From assembly GCF_003003285.1 (NCBI RefSeq), contig NZ_PVTP01000001.1, positions 248,001-312,000 on the forward strand: DNA of 64,000 bases, given 5' to 3'. The notes beneath the pieces are model-generated. The model saw only the letters and a list, made by a program, of their open reading frames with translations, was not told where the DNA came from and did not search any database. The stretch's first letter is position 1, and each line of letters begins with the position of its first letter. The position numbers and the translations under genes are program-made. Shown here one piece after another: positions 49,041 to 59,575 of this stretch. This DNA is from Yoonia maritima. Lineage in GTDB: Bacteria; Pseudomonadota; Alphaproteobacteria; Rhodobacterales; Rhodobacteraceae.

Positions 49041-50198
49041 ATGCCTGTGATTAACCGTATCGCTGATTATGCAAATGATATGCAGGCGTGGCGCCAGCAT
49101 CTTCATGCTCATCCAGAATTGGCGTTTGACTGTCACAAAACCGCGGCCTTTGTTGTTGAACGTTTACGTGAATTTGGCATCGACGAAATCCATGAAGGTA
49201 TTGCGCAGTCCGGTGTTGTCGCGATTATCGATGGTCAAGGGGACGGGCCAACCATTGGTTTACGCGCCGATATGGATGCGCTTCCGATGGATGAATTGAC
49301 CGGGCTGGATCATGCGTCGACGGTAAAGGGCAAGATGCATGCCTGCGGGCACGACGGTCATACCACGATGCTGTTGGGGGCTGCAAAATACCTCGCGGAA
49401 ACGCGCAATTTTTCAGGACGGGTCGCGCTTATTTTTCAGCCTGCAGAAGAAGATGGCGGTGGTGCGGATCTCATGGTCAAAGAGGGAATATTAGACACGT
49501 TTAACATCGGTCAGGTCTATGCGCTTCATAATGCGCCGGGAACGCCTGTGGGCGCTTTCTATACGACGCCGGGTCCGATTTTAGCCGCTGTGGACGAGTT
49601 TCGTGTGCGGATTACGGGTAAAGGTGGGCATGCCGCCCAGCCACAAGATACCGTTGACCCGATTGTGGCAGCGGTCGCTATTTATAATGCTGTTCAAACG
49701 ATCATCAGCCGCAACCACTATCCCCAAGATGATCTTGTTATATCTGTCACGCAGTTTCACGCGGGATCAGCTGATAACGTTATCCCCGAAACAGCACTGG
49801 TGAGCGGAACAGTACGTACGTTCAAACGGGACGTACAGGCGATGGTGATGAAGCGGTTAGAAGAAATCGTTGCTGGGCAGGCGGCCGCATTCGGCGTTCA
49901 GGCTGATCTTAGCTATGAGGTCGGTTACCCCGCTACTGTCAATGATACTGACAAAACCGCCTTTGCAGTAAAGGTTGCGCGTGAAGTTTCTGCAGATGTC
50001 GTCGATGACGGTGATCGCGAAATGGGTGCCGAGGATTTTGCCTATATGCTAGACAAACGTCCGGGTGCATATCTGTTCATTGGAAATGGTGACACGGCAG
50101 GCCTACATCACCCAAATTATGATTTTGATGATACTGTTGCGCCAGTTGGTGCGTCGTATTTCGCACGTCTGGTTGAACGTGCTCAGCCGATTGGGTGA
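49041..50198 (+). CDS. M20 family amidohydrolase (hippurate hydrolase-like)
   Basis: A 385-residue metal-dependent amidase. RADMDALPM, KMHACGHDGHTTMLLGAA and FQPAEEDGGGADLM hold the metal ligands; EDFAYMLDKRPGAY near the end is typical. It is cytoplasmic and precedes agmatinase by 30 bases; the two may act in one catabolic route for guanidino or acylamino compounds. Confidence 0.88.
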   Translation: MPVINRIADYANDMQAWRQHLHAHPELAFDCHKTAAFVVERLREFGIDEIHEGIAQSGVVAIIDGQGDGPTIGLRADMDALPMDELTGLDHASTVKGKMHACGHDGHTTMLLGAAKYLAETRNFSGRVALIFQPAEEDGGGADLMVKEGILDTFNIGQVYALHNAPGTPVGAFYTTPGPILAAVDEFRVRITGKGGHAAQPQDTVDPIVAAVAIYNAVQTIISRNHYPQDDLVISVTQFHAGSADNVIPETALVSGTVRTFKRDVQAMVMKRLEEIVAGQAAAFGVQADLSYEVGYPATVNDTDKTAFAVKVAREVSADVVDDGDREMGAEDFAYMLDKRPGAYLFIGNGDTAGLHHPNYDFDDTVAPVGASYFARLVERAQPIG

Positions 50199-50228
50199 TA
50201 CTAGCTTTGGTCAGAAACGGGGGGACAC

Positions 50229-51206
50229 ATGGCATTAGAAGACGCGAAGGGGCAGGTTGACCTCGCTTTCACGCGGACCAATCGCAAAGGATTGGCCTAT
50301 GAAAACGCCTTTGGCGGTGCAGTTTCGTTTCTGCGTCGAAACTATACCAAAGACCTTGATGGCGTTGATCTCGTGGTCACAGGTATTCCATTCGATCAGG
50401 CTGTGACGCATCGCCCCGGTGCACGTTTCGGTCCACGCGCGATCCGCGAGGCATCGTGCTTGCAGCCCTATGATCCGCCTTATGGTTGGGGCGGATTTGA
50501 CCCCTTGTCTGAATTCGAGATCATCGATTACGGTGACATGCCCTTTGACTATGCTAATGTCGCAGATGTGCCTGCGCTCATCGAAGCTCATTTCAAGCAT
50601 ATCTTACATGCTGGCCCGGGTACGGTAGCGCTTGGCGGTGATCATTTCATGACGTTGTCGATTTTGCGTGCTTATGCTGCGAAATATGGGCCGATGTCGG
50701 TCATCCAATTCGATGCCCATTCAGATTTATGGGCGGATGATGACATGAACCGCATCGATCATGGCACGTTCATGTACAAGGCGGTTAAGCTAGGGTTGAT
50801 TGATGTCGAACGATCCGTTCAAATCGGTATCCGGACGGAATGTGATGACTACCACGGAATTCAATACATCGACGCCCGTACCTGTCATGAAGTGGGTGCA
50901 AGTAACGTCGCCAAGCGGGTCAAGGACATTGTCGGAGGTCATCCGGCATATGTGACATTTGATATAGATGCACTTGATCCGGCATTCGCACCGGGCACTG
51001 GTACGCCTGTTTGGGGCGGTTTGGCCAGTTGGCAGGCGGCTGCGATCTTGCGCGATTTAGCAGGGATCAACATGGTCGGTGGTGATGTGGTAGAAGTGTC
51101 ACCCCCATATGATACAACAGGTGCCACAGCCATTGCGGGTGCACATGTCGCTATGGAGCTATGCTGCCTTGCGCTGTGTAATAAACGTGAACTCCCGATC
51201 GCGTGA
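50229..51206 (+). CDS. speB: Agmatinase / ureohydrolase family protein
   Basis: A 325-residue manganese enzyme. GGDHFMTLSILRAY, FDAHSDLWADD and FDIDALDPAFAPGTGTPV are the ureohydrolase metal sites. Agmatinase is most likely; guanidinobutyrase or arginase relatives share the same motifs. Confidence 0.85.
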   Translation: MALEDAKGQVDLAFTRTNRKGLAYENAFGGAVSFLRRNYTKDLDGVDLVVTGIPFDQAVTHRPGARFGPRAIREASCLQPYDPPYGWGGFDPLSEFEIIDYGDMPFDYANVADVPALIEAHFKHILHAGPGTVALGGDHFMTLSILRAYAAKYGPMSVIQFDAHSDLWADDDMNRIDHGTFMYKAVKLGLIDVERSVQIGIRTECDDYHGIQYIDARTCHEVGASNVAKRVKDIVGGHPAYVTFDIDALDPAFAPGTGTPVWGGLASWQAAAILRDLAGINMVGGDVVEVSPPYDTTGATAIAGAHVAMELCCLALCNKRELPIA

Positions 51207-51225
51207 ATGAAAAGTGGTGTTCAAA

Positions 51226-51663
51226 ATGCTGATGCGTATCATATTTCTTGTTAGTATCGCTATTGTGTGGGTAATGCTCTATGTGCGGTTTTCGCCAACG
51301 CGTGTCCATCAATGGCACAAGGTACCGACATTTTCTGGGGCTGGTGATTATCAATCCCCGGGTGGCTTTCGCGCGGTACGCAAACTGACGGCACCAACGC
51401 AGGACGCATTGCGCGCGGCGGAGCAACGGGCACTTGCGACACCGCGCACGAAATTGATCGCAGGAAGCGTCGATGAGGGCATGCTCACCTTTGAAACGCG
51501 GTCGCTGATCATGGGCTTTCCAGATTATACAACAATCGCGGCTCAGGATGGGGTTTTGATAATTTCAGGGCGTCTTCGCTTTGGTAAATCCGATATGGGA
51601 GTAAACAAAGCGCGCATTGTTGGCTGGCTGGAAACGCTTGCCCCCTTGACCGAGCCGCTCTGA
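51226..51663 (+). CDS. DUF1499 family protein
   Basis: A 145-residue protein with an N-terminal membrane helix (MLMRIIFLVSIAIVWVMLYV) and a soluble domain with TKLIAGSVDEGMLTFETRS and ISGRLRFGKSDMGVN (DUF1499 traits). Function unknown. ATG 51226 or GTG 51214 is the start. It sits 18 bases before prfA. Confidence 0.8.
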   Translation: MLMRIIFLVSIAIVWVMLYVRFSPTRVHQWHKVPTFSGAGDYQSPGGFRAVRKLTAPTQDALRAAEQRALATPRTKLIAGSVDEGMLTFETRSLIMGFPDYTTIAAQDGVLIISGRLRFGKSDMGVNKARIVGWLETLAPLTEPL

Positions 51664-51681
51664 TCGGCCAATCGGGTTCCC

Positions 51682-52737
51682 ATGATAGCATCCGATAAAA
51701 TTGAACAGATCATTGACCGCTTTCAGTTTCTAGAGGCCAAGATGGCCGATGGCGCTGCGGGAAACGAAATTGCAGCGCTTGGGCGTGAATACGCAGAGCT
51801 GCGCCCCGTGGTCGAAACGGTCACCGCTTACAAAGATCTGGTTGCACAAATCGCCGACGCCGAGGCGATGTTGTCTGACCCTGAGATGAAGGAACTGGCC
51901 GAGGCTGAGTTGCCGGACCTAAAGGCTGCGCTTGAGGCATCAGAACATGATGTTCAGCTGGCGTTGCTTCCAAAAGACGCTGCTGATGCGCGTCCTGCGC
52001 TTATCGAAATTCGCCCGGGTACTGGCGGGGATGAGGCGTCGCTATTCGCGGGTGACCTGCTGCGCATGTACCAACGCTACTCTGAAGGTCAGGGATGGAA
52101 GTTTGAAATCCTTGAAATGTCCGAGACCGAACTTGGCGGCATCAAAGAAGTTGTCGCACGTGTCGCTGGCGACGGCGTGTTTGCCAAGCTCAAATATGAA
52201 AGCGGCGTGCACCGCGTGCAGCGTGTTCCTGAAACCGAAAGTGGGGGGCGTATCCATACGTCTGCTGCGACGGTCGCCGTTTTGCCAGAGGCCGAAGACG
52301 TTGATATCCAAATCAACCCCGGAGATTTGCGGATCGATACGATGCGCGCGTCAGGATCGGGCGGTCAGCACGTGAACACCACCGATTCCGCAGTGCGCAT
52401 CTTGCACATTCCAACGGGGATCATCGTGGTCAGCGCCGAAAAGTCCCAACACCGGAACCGTGAAATCGCGATGCAGGTGCTAAAAACGCGACTGTTTGAC
52501 CTAGAACGCCAGCGTGTCGATGGTGAACGTTCTGCTGATCGTAAGGCGCAGGTCGGATCGGGCGACCGATCTGAACGCATCCGCACCTATAACTTCCCGC
52601 AGGGTCGCATGACAGATCACCGGATTAACCTGACACTTTATTCATTGGGCTCGATTATGCAGGGTGATCTAGAAGAAACGATCACTGCACTGCAAGCGGA
52701 TGCGCAGGCGACATTGCTGGCGGAAATGGGCGCGTGA
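51682..52737 (+). CDS. prfA: Peptide chain release factor 1
   Basis: Ends translation at UAA and UAG. The 351-residue protein has the catalytic GGQ loop in [17 protein letters not shown], and the family [17 protein letters not shown]. Its stop overlaps the prmC GTG start. Confidence 0.97.
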   Translation: MIASDKIEQIIDRFQFLEAKMADGAAGNEIAALGREYAELRPVVETVTAYKDLVAQIADAEAMLSDPEMKELAEAELPDLKAALEASEHDVQLALLPKDAADARPALIEIRPGTGGDEASLFAGDLLRMYQRYSEGQGWKFEILEMSETELGGIKEVVARVAGDGVFAKLKYESGVHRVQRVPETESGGRIHTSAATVAVLPEAEDVDIQINPGDLRIDTMRASGSGGQHVNTTDSAVRILHIPTGIIVVSAEKSQHRNREIAMQVLKTRLFDLERQRVDGERSADRKAQVGSGDRSERIRTYNFPQGRMTDHRINLTLYSLGSIMQGDLEETITALQADAQATLLAEMGA

Positions 52738-53555
52738 CACCTGAACAACTGACGGCCGAAGCTACAACCATGCTGAGCGAGGTGGGTATTCCAAATCCGC
52801 GCCGCGAAGCGAGGCTGCTGTGGCAAGCCGCGTTCCCTGATCACTATATCGACCACAATGACCTGTCGGACGGAACGCTCGCAGAAAAATACTTCGACCT
52901 TGTTCGTCGCCGGGTCGCACGCGAGCCATTGTCGCATCTGGTTGGGTATCGCGATTTTTATGCACATCGGTTTTTGGTGAGCGCCGATGTTCTTGACCCA
53001 CGGCCAGATACAGAAACTCTTATTGTTACGGCGTTGGAAGATCAGTTCAGCAATGTGCTCGACCTTGGGACAGGTTCGGGATGTATTTTGCTATCACTTG
53101 TTGCAGCACGTACAGGCGCAAAAGGCATCGGTGCCGATGTGTCCGTCGAGGCTCTCTCTGTCGCGCAGAAAAATTGCGCAAATCTAGAGCTGGAATCACG
53201 TGCGTCATTCATTCAGTCTGATTGGTTTGCTGAAATCACAGGACAATTTGATCTGATCGTTAGTAATCCGCCTTATATCGCGCTTGACGAAATGGATGAC
53301 TTGCAGCCCGAAGTACGCCTGCACGAACCCCGTTTGGCGCTGACCGACGAAGCAGACGGGCTGACCGCCTATCGGATCATTTGCCGCGATTCGCCGGCGC
53401 ATTTGACGCCGGGTGGGCGTTTGATCGTTGAAATCGGTCCAACGCAAGCAGCGGCCGTGTCAAAGCTGATGTCAGATGCGGGGCTAGTCAACATTCGCGT
53501 CGTACCGGATTTTAATGGTCGAGACCGTGTTGTGGCCAGTGAAATGCCCAAATAA
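52734..53555 (+). CDS. prmC: Release factor glutamine methyltransferase
   Basis: Methylates the GGQ glutamine of release factors. The 273-residue protein has the SAM motif [13 protein letters not shown] and the catalytic VSNPPYIA. It starts at GTG 52734, sharing GTGA with the prfA stop, a typical pairing. Confidence 0.95.
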   Translation: MTPEQLTAEATTMLSEVGIPNPRREARLLWQAAFPDHYIDHNDLSDGTLAEKYFDLVRRRVAREPLSHLVGYRDFYAHRFLVSADVLDPRPDTETLIVTALEDQFSNVLDLGTGSGCILLSLVAARTGAKGIGADVSVEALSVAQKNCANLELESRASFIQSDWFAEITGQFDLIVSNPPYIALDEMDDLQPEVRLHEPRLALTDEADGLTAYRIICRDSPAHLTPGGRLIVEIGPTQAAAVSKLMSDAGLVNIRVVPDFNGRDRVVASEMPK

Positions 53556-53778
53556 CGGTAGAAAACCAGTATTATGGCGTAAAATTGCGCGTGATCGATA
53601 ATTTATACTTGTCTTGATGCCCCCCACATGTTTATTCAAATGCATCGGACGGTAAGAGGGCCAGTTTGGATCTCCCCCCGATCAGTCGCCAAAACATCGC
53701 AAGGCCAAAAATTTGAAACGCGCATAAGGCGCGACATAGGTCTAGCGCAACGACAGCCAAGGGCTTGAAAGCAAATCA
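53556..53778 (+). other. Upstream region of the DUF4167 gene
   Basis: The 223 bases show no coding frame. TTGTCT followed after 17 bases by TTATTC (about 53609-53637) is a possible promoter. No RNA gene is recognised. Confidence 0.3.
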
Positions 53779-54339
53779 ATGAGATCATCGAAGTCACGGT
53801 CACGGAACAAGAACCGTAATAACCGGCCCTCGGGCGGGAACATCATTAACCGAGTTTTTGACAGCTCTGGTCCTGATGGCAAGGTGCGCGGCACCCCGCA
53901 ACAGATCATCGAGAAATACAACCAATTGCATCGTGACGCGCAGTTGTCAGGTGACCGTGTAAACGCGGAAAACTTTGCGCAACACGCAGAGCACTACACA
54001 CGTATGCTTGCCGAAGCGCAGCGCGAAGTTGATCAGCGCCGTGAGGAGCAAGAAGCCCAGAACCGCGAACGCCAAGCTGAACGTGATCGTGAACGCCAAG
54101 AGCGGGTGAAAGCCCAAGAAGCGGCATCAAATGATCCTGCAAAGGCGGAACAGCCACAATCAGGTGGATTTGATCAGCCGGTAATGGACGATGACGATAA
54201 CCAAGATAACGGGTTGGTCGAAACGCCAGAAGAAAAGCCAAAACCACGTGCCCGCAAACCGCGCGCACCGCGCAAGCCCAAGGTCGAAACACCGACCGAG
54301 ACGCCAAATGGTGATAGCGCGCCAGAGGCCGCCGAATAA
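53779..54339 (+). CDS. DUF4167 family protein
   Basis: A 186-residue very charged protein. The N-terminal RSRNKNRNNRPSGGNIINRVF and YNQLHRDAQLSGDRVNAENF match DUF4167; a long coiled-coil-like QREVDQRREEQEAQNRER and Lys/Pro-rich tail follow. Probably nucleic-acid binding; function is unproven. A terminator follows. Confidence 0.87.
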   Translation: MRSSKSRSRNKNRNNRPSGGNIINRVFDSSGPDGKVRGTPQQIIEKYNQLHRDAQLSGDRVNAENFAQHAEHYTRMLAEAQREVDQRREEQEAQNRERQAERDRERQERVKAQEAASNDPAKAEQPQSGGFDQPVMDDDDNQDNGLVETPEEKPKPRARKPRAPRKPKVETPTETPNGDSAPEAAE

Positions 54340-54341
54340 TG

Positions 54342-54371
54342 AAAAAGCCCTCCGATTTCGGGGGGCTTTTT
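54342..54371 (+). terminator. Bidirectional terminator between the DUF4167 gene and rsmA
   Basis: AAAAAGCCCTCCG (54342-54354), loop ATTT, CGGGGGGCTTTTT (54359-54371), with one G-U pair; T-runs occur on both strands. It serves convergent genes. Confidence 0.92.
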
Positions 54372-54373
54372 GT

Positions 54374-55222
54374 TTACGCCGGGTTATTTTCCAAACTGCG
54401 TGCCAGTGCGCAGAACGCCTCTAGTCCCACTTGTTCGGCCCGTTCGGTTGGTTTGATACCGACGGCGTTTAAGTGGTCTTCAATTTCAGGACTGACGGAT
54501 TTGAGCGCAGAGCGTAGCATCTTGCGCCGCTGATTAAACGCGGCTGCAACGACTTTGTTCAGAACGCCGGGATCGGCCGGGAAACGCGGCGCGGGTAGGG
54601 CGGTGAGGTGGACAACAGCAGAATTGACTTTGGGCGGTGGGCTGAATGCCTCTGGTGGTAATTCAAGCACGATACGTGGATCGGTGCGCCACTGTGCGAG
54701 TAGCGCGAGCCGTCCGTAGGCCTTGCTGCCCGGTTCTGCGACGATACGCTGCGCGACCTCGCGTTGAAACATCAGCGTCAGGCTTTCCCAAAATGGTGGC
54801 CATTCAGGCGGGGTCAGCCAGCGTACCAGCAATTCCGTACCAACGTTATAGGGCAGGTTCGCTGCAATCTTGATCGGGGCTGTCAGGTGCTCAAGCGGGT
54901 TGACGTCCAATGCGTCGCCATTGATGGTCGTCAATTGGCCCGGATAGGCATCGGCGATCTCAGCCAAGGCAGGCATACAACGCGGATCCTTTTCAATGGC
55001 GAGGACACGGCGCGCGCCCTCAGCCAATAGGCCACGTGTCAAACCCCCCGGTCCCGGTCCGATTTCGAGCACATCTGCGCCAGTCAAGTCACCAGCGAGA
55101 CGCGCAATCTTTGCGGTAAGATTGAGGTCTAACAGAAAGTTCTGACCAAGCGATTTTTTTGCTGCCAGCTCGTGGGTCGTAATGACGTCGCGCAACGGAG
55201 GAAGGTTATCAATCGTGCTCAT
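54374..55222 (-). CDS. rsmA: 16S rRNA dimethyladenosine transferase
   Basis: Dimethylates A1518 and A1519 of 16S rRNA. The 282-residue protein has [35 protein letters not shown] and [12 protein letters not shown]. Last gene of the lptF-lptG-lptD-surA-pdxA-rsmA series. Confidence 0.96.
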   Translation of the reverse strand: MSTIDNLPPLRDVITTHELAAKKSLGQNFLLDLNLTAKIARLAGDLTGADVLEIGPGPGGLTRGLLAEGARRVLAIEKDPRCMPALAEIADAYPGQLTTINGDALDVNPLEHLTAPIKIAANLPYNVGTELLVRWLTPPEWPPFWESLTLMFQREVAQRIVAEPGSKAYGRLALLAQWRTDPRIVLELPPEAFSPPPKVNSAVVHLTALPAPRFPADPGVLNKVVAAAFNQRRKMLRSALKSVSPEIEDHLNAVGIKPTERAEQVGLEAFCALARSLENNPA

Positions 55223-55269
55223 GTTCTGTTCTTACCGATGGGTTATGCGGTGGGGTAGATCAAATTTAG

Positions 55270-56241
55270 CTAAATTTGATCGCGGCTGTCCGCCATTGTT
55301 GCGGCCATTTTGATCGCGGCGATCATCGACGTTGGGTCCGCTATGCCTTTGCCCGCGATATCAAACGCAGTGCCATGATCTGGTGAAGTACGGACGAAAG
55401 GTAAACCTAATGTCACATTAACCCCGCCAGAGAAATCAATAGTTTTGATCGGGATTAATGCCTGATCGTGATACATGCACACAGCGACATCATATTGGGT
55501 ACGTGCGCCGGCATGGAACATTGTATCGGCAGGCCAAGGCCCAGTTACGTCCATGCCTTGTGCGCGCAATGCGGTCAGGACCGGGGTGATCATGTCGATC
55601 TCGTCACTTCCCATTTTTCCGTCTTCACCGGCATGAGGGTTTAGCCCCGCCACGGCAATGCGCGGCGCTGCGATGCCGAAATCGCGGCGCAGCGCGGCAT
55701 GGGTGATCAACAAGGTGTCTGTCAGTAAGGATGCTGTGAGCTGGCGTGGTACATCTGATATTGGAATGTGTATCGTCGTCGGTACTACGCGTAGTTCATC
55801 GCAAGCGAGCATCATGACAACACGGTCCGTGTCAGCAAGTGCGGCTAAATATTCAGTATGGCCGGGATAAGGGAAATTTGCCCCGTCAATTAATGCTGCT
55901 TTGTGGATTGGGGCAGTGCATAAACCACTTGCTTTGCCATCGCGAACAAGCTGAACACCATCGGCAATCGCATCAATCACCCCTTGTGCGTGGGTAGGAT
56001 TGGCGATGCCCGGTTGGACGCCCGGCCCGAAATCACGAGGCAAAACATGGAACGCATTGCTACTAAGCTCGGCAGTAACGCTTGTATTATCTATCGTTTT
56101 AACCGGCGTCCCATTCGGTAGATGCCGTGGATCGCCAAGCCAGACGATCGGGATTTCATCGCGCAAAGCCTTCCATGCAGCGACCGCAATTTCAGGTCCA
56201 ATACCCGCAGGTTCGCCACAGCTGATCGCAATTGGTTTCAT
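55270..56241 (-). CDS. pdxA: 4-hydroxythreonine-4-phosphate dehydrogenase
   Basis: Enzyme of vitamin B6 synthesis, 323 residues. AISCGEPAGIGPEIA, PYPGHTEYLA, GLNPHAGEDGKMG and MYHDQALIPIKTI are PdxA signatures. It overlaps surA by four bases (ATGA). Confidence 0.95.
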   Translation of the reverse strand: MKPIAISCGEPAGIGPEIAVAAWKALRDEIPIVWLGDPRHLPNGTPVKTIDNTSVTAELSSNAFHVLPRDFGPGVQPGIANPTHAQGVIDAIADGVQLVRDGKASGLCTAPIHKAALIDGANFPYPGHTEYLAALADTDRVVMMLACDELRVVPTTIHIPISDVPRQLTASLLTDTLLITHAALRRDFGIAAPRIAVAGLNPHAGEDGKMGSDEIDMITPVLTALRAQGMDVTGPWPADTMFHAGARTQYDVAVCMYHDQALIPIKTIDFSGGVNVTLGLPFVRTSPDHGTAFDIAGKGIADPTSMIAAIKMAATMADSRDQI

Positions 56242-57455
56242 CGTGAAACAATAACAGCCGATGCACGCAAATCTTCGACCAGCGCATCAGCCAGCCCAGC
56301 CAGACGTTGGCTAGTGATTTGGTTGCGTATCGCATCTGGATTAGCGTCCGTATCACCCGCTTGATTCCGTGCGCACATCATCAAAAACACAAGTGTTTGA
56401 CCGTTATCGCGTGTCAGGTTGTAGGACACCTCGCCCGGGTCAAGGCGTGCGAGCTCAAGTGCGACATCGCGCGAAATTTCGGCTGGTGCGACAGTAAAAC
56501 GGTCGAGCGCTTCGATTGGTTGATTACGGGCGACACCGTAAAGATCATCACATGTATCGACACGATTTTTGACACCTACGGCGGTGCGCAATGCGTCGTC
56601 GGATTTGCCGCCCGGAATGTAATATGCCGCGTAATCAATGCTGACCGGTGCACTAGTCGCGCGCGCGGCCTCTCGCGTGCCGCGTTTTTGGAACAAAGCA
56701 ATCGCGTTGGGGATTTCGATGGGGTCGGTGACTTCGCCCGGTTCAAGGTCAAGCAACATTTGCTGTAATTGGGCAGGGTAATTCGAAATTGGTAGCCAGC
56801 CTAAGCGTCCGCCATTTTCACGCGATGGAAGTGCTGAAACCTGACGTGCAGCAGCTTCAAAATCAGCATATGATCGCATTTGAGAAATTTCACGCGCGGC
56901 TTCTTCTGCTTGTGCACGACGTTCAGGCGGCGGTGCGATGATGATTTCGGACAAAAGGACTTCGATCTGTGTGGGGCGGTTGCCTTGGCGTTGTTGCGCA
57001 CGTTCGACGTCCGCGTCGGTCACTGTGACCTCGCGGCTATAGCGAGCGCGGATGTAATCCCGCCAAGCAACGCCGACTTTTACAAAGTCGCGCAACGTAA
57101 CGAGATCTACGTTGTTTTGCGAGAGAAGGTTGGTGAACTGTGGCAGGCTTAGGTTTGCGCGCCCGGCGAATTCTTCCATCGCGGTCTGCAGTGATGCATC
57201 GCTAAGCTGTAAACCGACACGCGCCATTTCTTGTTGTTTTAGCCGATCTTCGATCAAACCAGTCCGCGCGACTTCGTTTAAATCGCCTGGAGTCCGAAAC
57301 ATTTCAAGCAGCCGCATACGCTGATTTAGCTCATAGCGGGTGATCACTTGGTCGTTCACGGTAATCACCGGAGCAAGCTGCCCTTGTGCCAGTGCTGCTG
57401 TGCTGGATGTCAGCGCCCAAGCCAGAATAACGGCTATGTAGGTAAATGCGCGCAT
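56238..57455 (-). CDS. surA: Peptidylprolyl isomerase, SurA-type periplasmic chaperone
   Basis: Escorts outer-membrane proteins. The 405-residue product starts at ATG 57455 (after GAGGA) with signal peptide MRAFTYIAVILAWALTSSTA, then the SurA N-domain (VNDQVITRYELNQRMRLL) and one parvulin-like domain with GRLGWLPISNYPAQL. Located between lptD and pdxA as in E. coli. Confidence 0.88.
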   Translation of the reverse strand: MRAFTYIAVILAWALTSSTAALAQGQLAPVITVNDQVITRYELNQRMRLLEMFRTPGDLNEVARTGLIEDRLKQQEMARVGLQLSDASLQTAMEEFAGRANLSLPQFTNLLSQNNVDLVTLRDFVKVGVAWRDYIRARYSREVTVTDADVERAQQRQGNRPTQIEVLLSEIIIAPPPERRAQAEEAAREISQMRSYADFEAAARQVSALPSRENGGRLGWLPISNYPAQLQQMLLDLEPGEVTDPIEIPNAIALFQKRGTREAARATSAPVSIDYAAYYIPGGKSDDALRTAVGVKNRVDTCDDLYGVARNQPIEALDRFTVAPAEISRDVALELARLDPGEVSYNLTRDNGQTLVFLMMCARNQAGDTDANPDAIRNQITSQRLAGLADALVEDLRASAVIVSR

Positions 57456-57475
57456 TTGGGTCCTCGTTATCAAAT

Positions 57476-59575
57476 TCAGTTCCGGCAACCTGCCGCTAGC
57501 CCAGCTGTGGACCGCCCCGCAGAGAAACCTGTCAGTGAGCCGCTTAGCCCATAAGTCGTTGTTGGTTCAACCGTAGTGGAAGACGTATAGCGACGCGAGG
57601 CCGAAACGTTAATGTTCACGCATTCGTTCTGCCAGCCGACACCAATGCCTGCTCTTACGGGTCTGTCGTCTGCGACGTTGTAACGACCGTCAAGGTCGAT
57701 ACTCCACGCGTCATTTACGATAAACCCTGCGTCGAGCGTCCATTCTGAAACTGTGTCTGTGCGGTCTTCCGTCGCATCTTTTGCCTGCCAGATATATGCT
57801 GCGGCAAGTGATATACGGTCGTTTTGCCAACCAATCCGGCTGTCGGTAACGGTGATGTCCGCATTGTCGTCAAACAATGCGCGTGCATCAAATAAGAAAC
57901 CGTCGTCGGTTGTAAGTTGCCCCGCAACAAGCCAGTCTGACCGTAGCCCATCTAAACCAGATGATTTGGAAAAGTCAGTTTGCGGCTCGTCATGAATGAC
58001 CCGACCGAACGCGAGCACGGATGACAAGCCGGACTTGCCTAACCTTGTGTAGCTTATGCCTGCTGCACCTTGATAACCGACTTCGACTGCGTCATCGCCA
58101 GAAAAACGAGAAACATCAAATAGGTTACCGTGGTCTAATTCGCTGCGGGTGCTATCTTCGTTTGGCACAGTCGCGCCGTAGCTTTCGGACCATGACAGGC
58201 TGATTGTTGGCTCTATCAAGTGTGATGCCCCGTTGGATGAATAGGCTGCGAGAGGCCAGCGTATCCCCGCATGCACCGACGGCACGACGCGCGTATCACT
58301 GATTGGAAAACTGCTGTCGTCTAATACGTGGTATAGGTCTGTCCGCATTCCAGCTCCGGCATTCAGCAATACGCCGCCATTGACGACCCAACTGTCATCC
58401 CAATCTGCAAAAGCGCCAATCCGGCTTACGTCCCGACCAGCGTCACCGTCGACGTTACTATAACGATAAGCGCTGTCGATGCTTATACCCATCGTCACAG
58501 TCCCACCAATTTTTGGATAATACCGTGCTTCGTGGTTTGCATCGGCAATGATTGGCGGCAACGAGGCGTTGGATTCATCGTCGCGTAGTGTCTGGTAATA
58601 TGTAAGCCGTGTTTGTGTGAGTGTCGTGTCAGTCGCTTTGGTCAACGAAATCTCGCTGTCCAATCTGTCTTTGTCGGAATAGCCGTAATCAAGCAAATAT
58701 GCAGTATCGCTGACGGCTTCGATATCGAATGTAAGCTTGTAGTCATCGGATAGATCGAATTCGCCAGCGGCAAAGACATATGATCGGTTTGCATCTTCCA
58801 AGGTATCGTCGCTATAGGCGCCCTCGATACGCAAGTCGCCGTTCTGGAATGCTTGTCGATAAATCAATTCCAAGGTGCGCGTTTCAGCCGATACGTAAGG
58901 GGTGAGTGTTACATCACGGTGGTTCCCCAAAGTGACGAAGTAGGGAATTTTAATCCCTGTTCCCAATTGTGATGTATTGCGTTGCTCAGGGATCAAGAAC
59001 CCTGTTGCACGTTCGAGGTTCGGATCTGGCAAACGCATTTTCGGCAGCCAGAGCACAGGAACGTCCCGAATGCGTAGCGTTGCGTTCTCAAAGTAAAGTT
59101 GCTGTTCGATGTCGTCATGGACAACCCGTTGCGCACGGATGGACCACAGTGGTGGCTGATCGGCGCAAACCTGACATGAGGTCGCGACCGTTTTGTAAAG
59201 CTGTGAATAGCGCCCGTCACGGCGATCAATTTGGTTGGCAGCAAGCTGCAACTGTTGATCAAGAACGATGCGTGCGCCCTGCAGTACGCCGTTTTCCAAC
59301 GTGGGATCAAGCTGCCCTGACTGCGCAGTGAGGACAGTACCGTCGTCGGCTTGAATGATGATCGGGCCAGAAATGCTAAGCTGGTCGTTGGCGCGGTCAT
59401 ATGTAATTTGCGCAGCGGTCATACGCGTGCCCAGATAAAGAACCTCGACATTACCGCTGGCAATCAATTCTTCGTTTTCCGTGACACGTACGCTGTCAGC
59501 GATCAATGTCGCGGCACTTTGTGACAGTGCCATTTGGGGAAACAACATCAATATGAACGTAGCAAATAGGCGCAT
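57476..59575 (-). CDS. lptD: LPS assembly outer membrane protein LptD
   Basis: Inserts lipopolysaccharide in the outer leaflet. The 699-residue protein has a signal peptide (MRLFATFILMLFPQMALS), an N-terminal OstA jellyroll (LIADSVRVTENEELIASGNV) and a long beta-barrel with LWLPKMRLPDPNLERATGFL. The ATG overlaps the lptG stop (TAATG). Several cysteines (CQVCADQ) are in the N-terminal part. Confidence 0.94.
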   Translation of the reverse strand: MRLFATFILMLFPQMALSQSAATLIADSVRVTENEELIASGNVEVLYLGTRMTAAQITYDRANDQLSISGPIIIQADDGTVLTAQSGQLDPTLENGVLQGARIVLDQQLQLAANQIDRRDGRYSQLYKTVATSCQVCADQPPLWSIRAQRVVHDDIEQQLYFENATLRIRDVPVLWLPKMRLPDPNLERATGFLIPEQRNTSQLGTGIKIPYFVTLGNHRDVTLTPYVSAETRTLELIYRQAFQNGDLRIEGAYSDDTLEDANRSYVFAAGEFDLSDDYKLTFDIEAVSDTAYLLDYGYSDKDRLDSEISLTKATDTTLTQTRLTYYQTLRDDESNASLPPIIADANHEARYYPKIGGTVTMGISIDSAYRYSNVDGDAGRDVSRIGAFADWDDSWVVNGGVLLNAGAGMRTDLYHVLDDSSFPISDTRVVPSVHAGIRWPLAAYSSNGASHLIEPTISLSWSESYGATVPNEDSTRSELDHGNLFDVSRFSGDDAVEVGYQGAAGISYTRLGKSGLSSVLAFGRVIHDEPQTDFSKSSGLDGLRSDWLVAGQLTTDDGFLFDARALFDDNADITVTDSRIGWQNDRISLAAAYIWQAKDATEDRTDTVSEWTLDAGFIVNDAWSIDLDGRYNVADDRPVRAGIGVGWQNECVNINVSASRRYTSSTTVEPTTTYGLSGSLTGFSAGRSTAGLAAGCRN

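Noticed and set aside
48897-49136. N-terminal extension of MazG
   Set aside because: It overlaps the divergent M20 gene start and gives a Cys/Arg-rich, non-family sequence; ATG 48896 has a good ribosome site.
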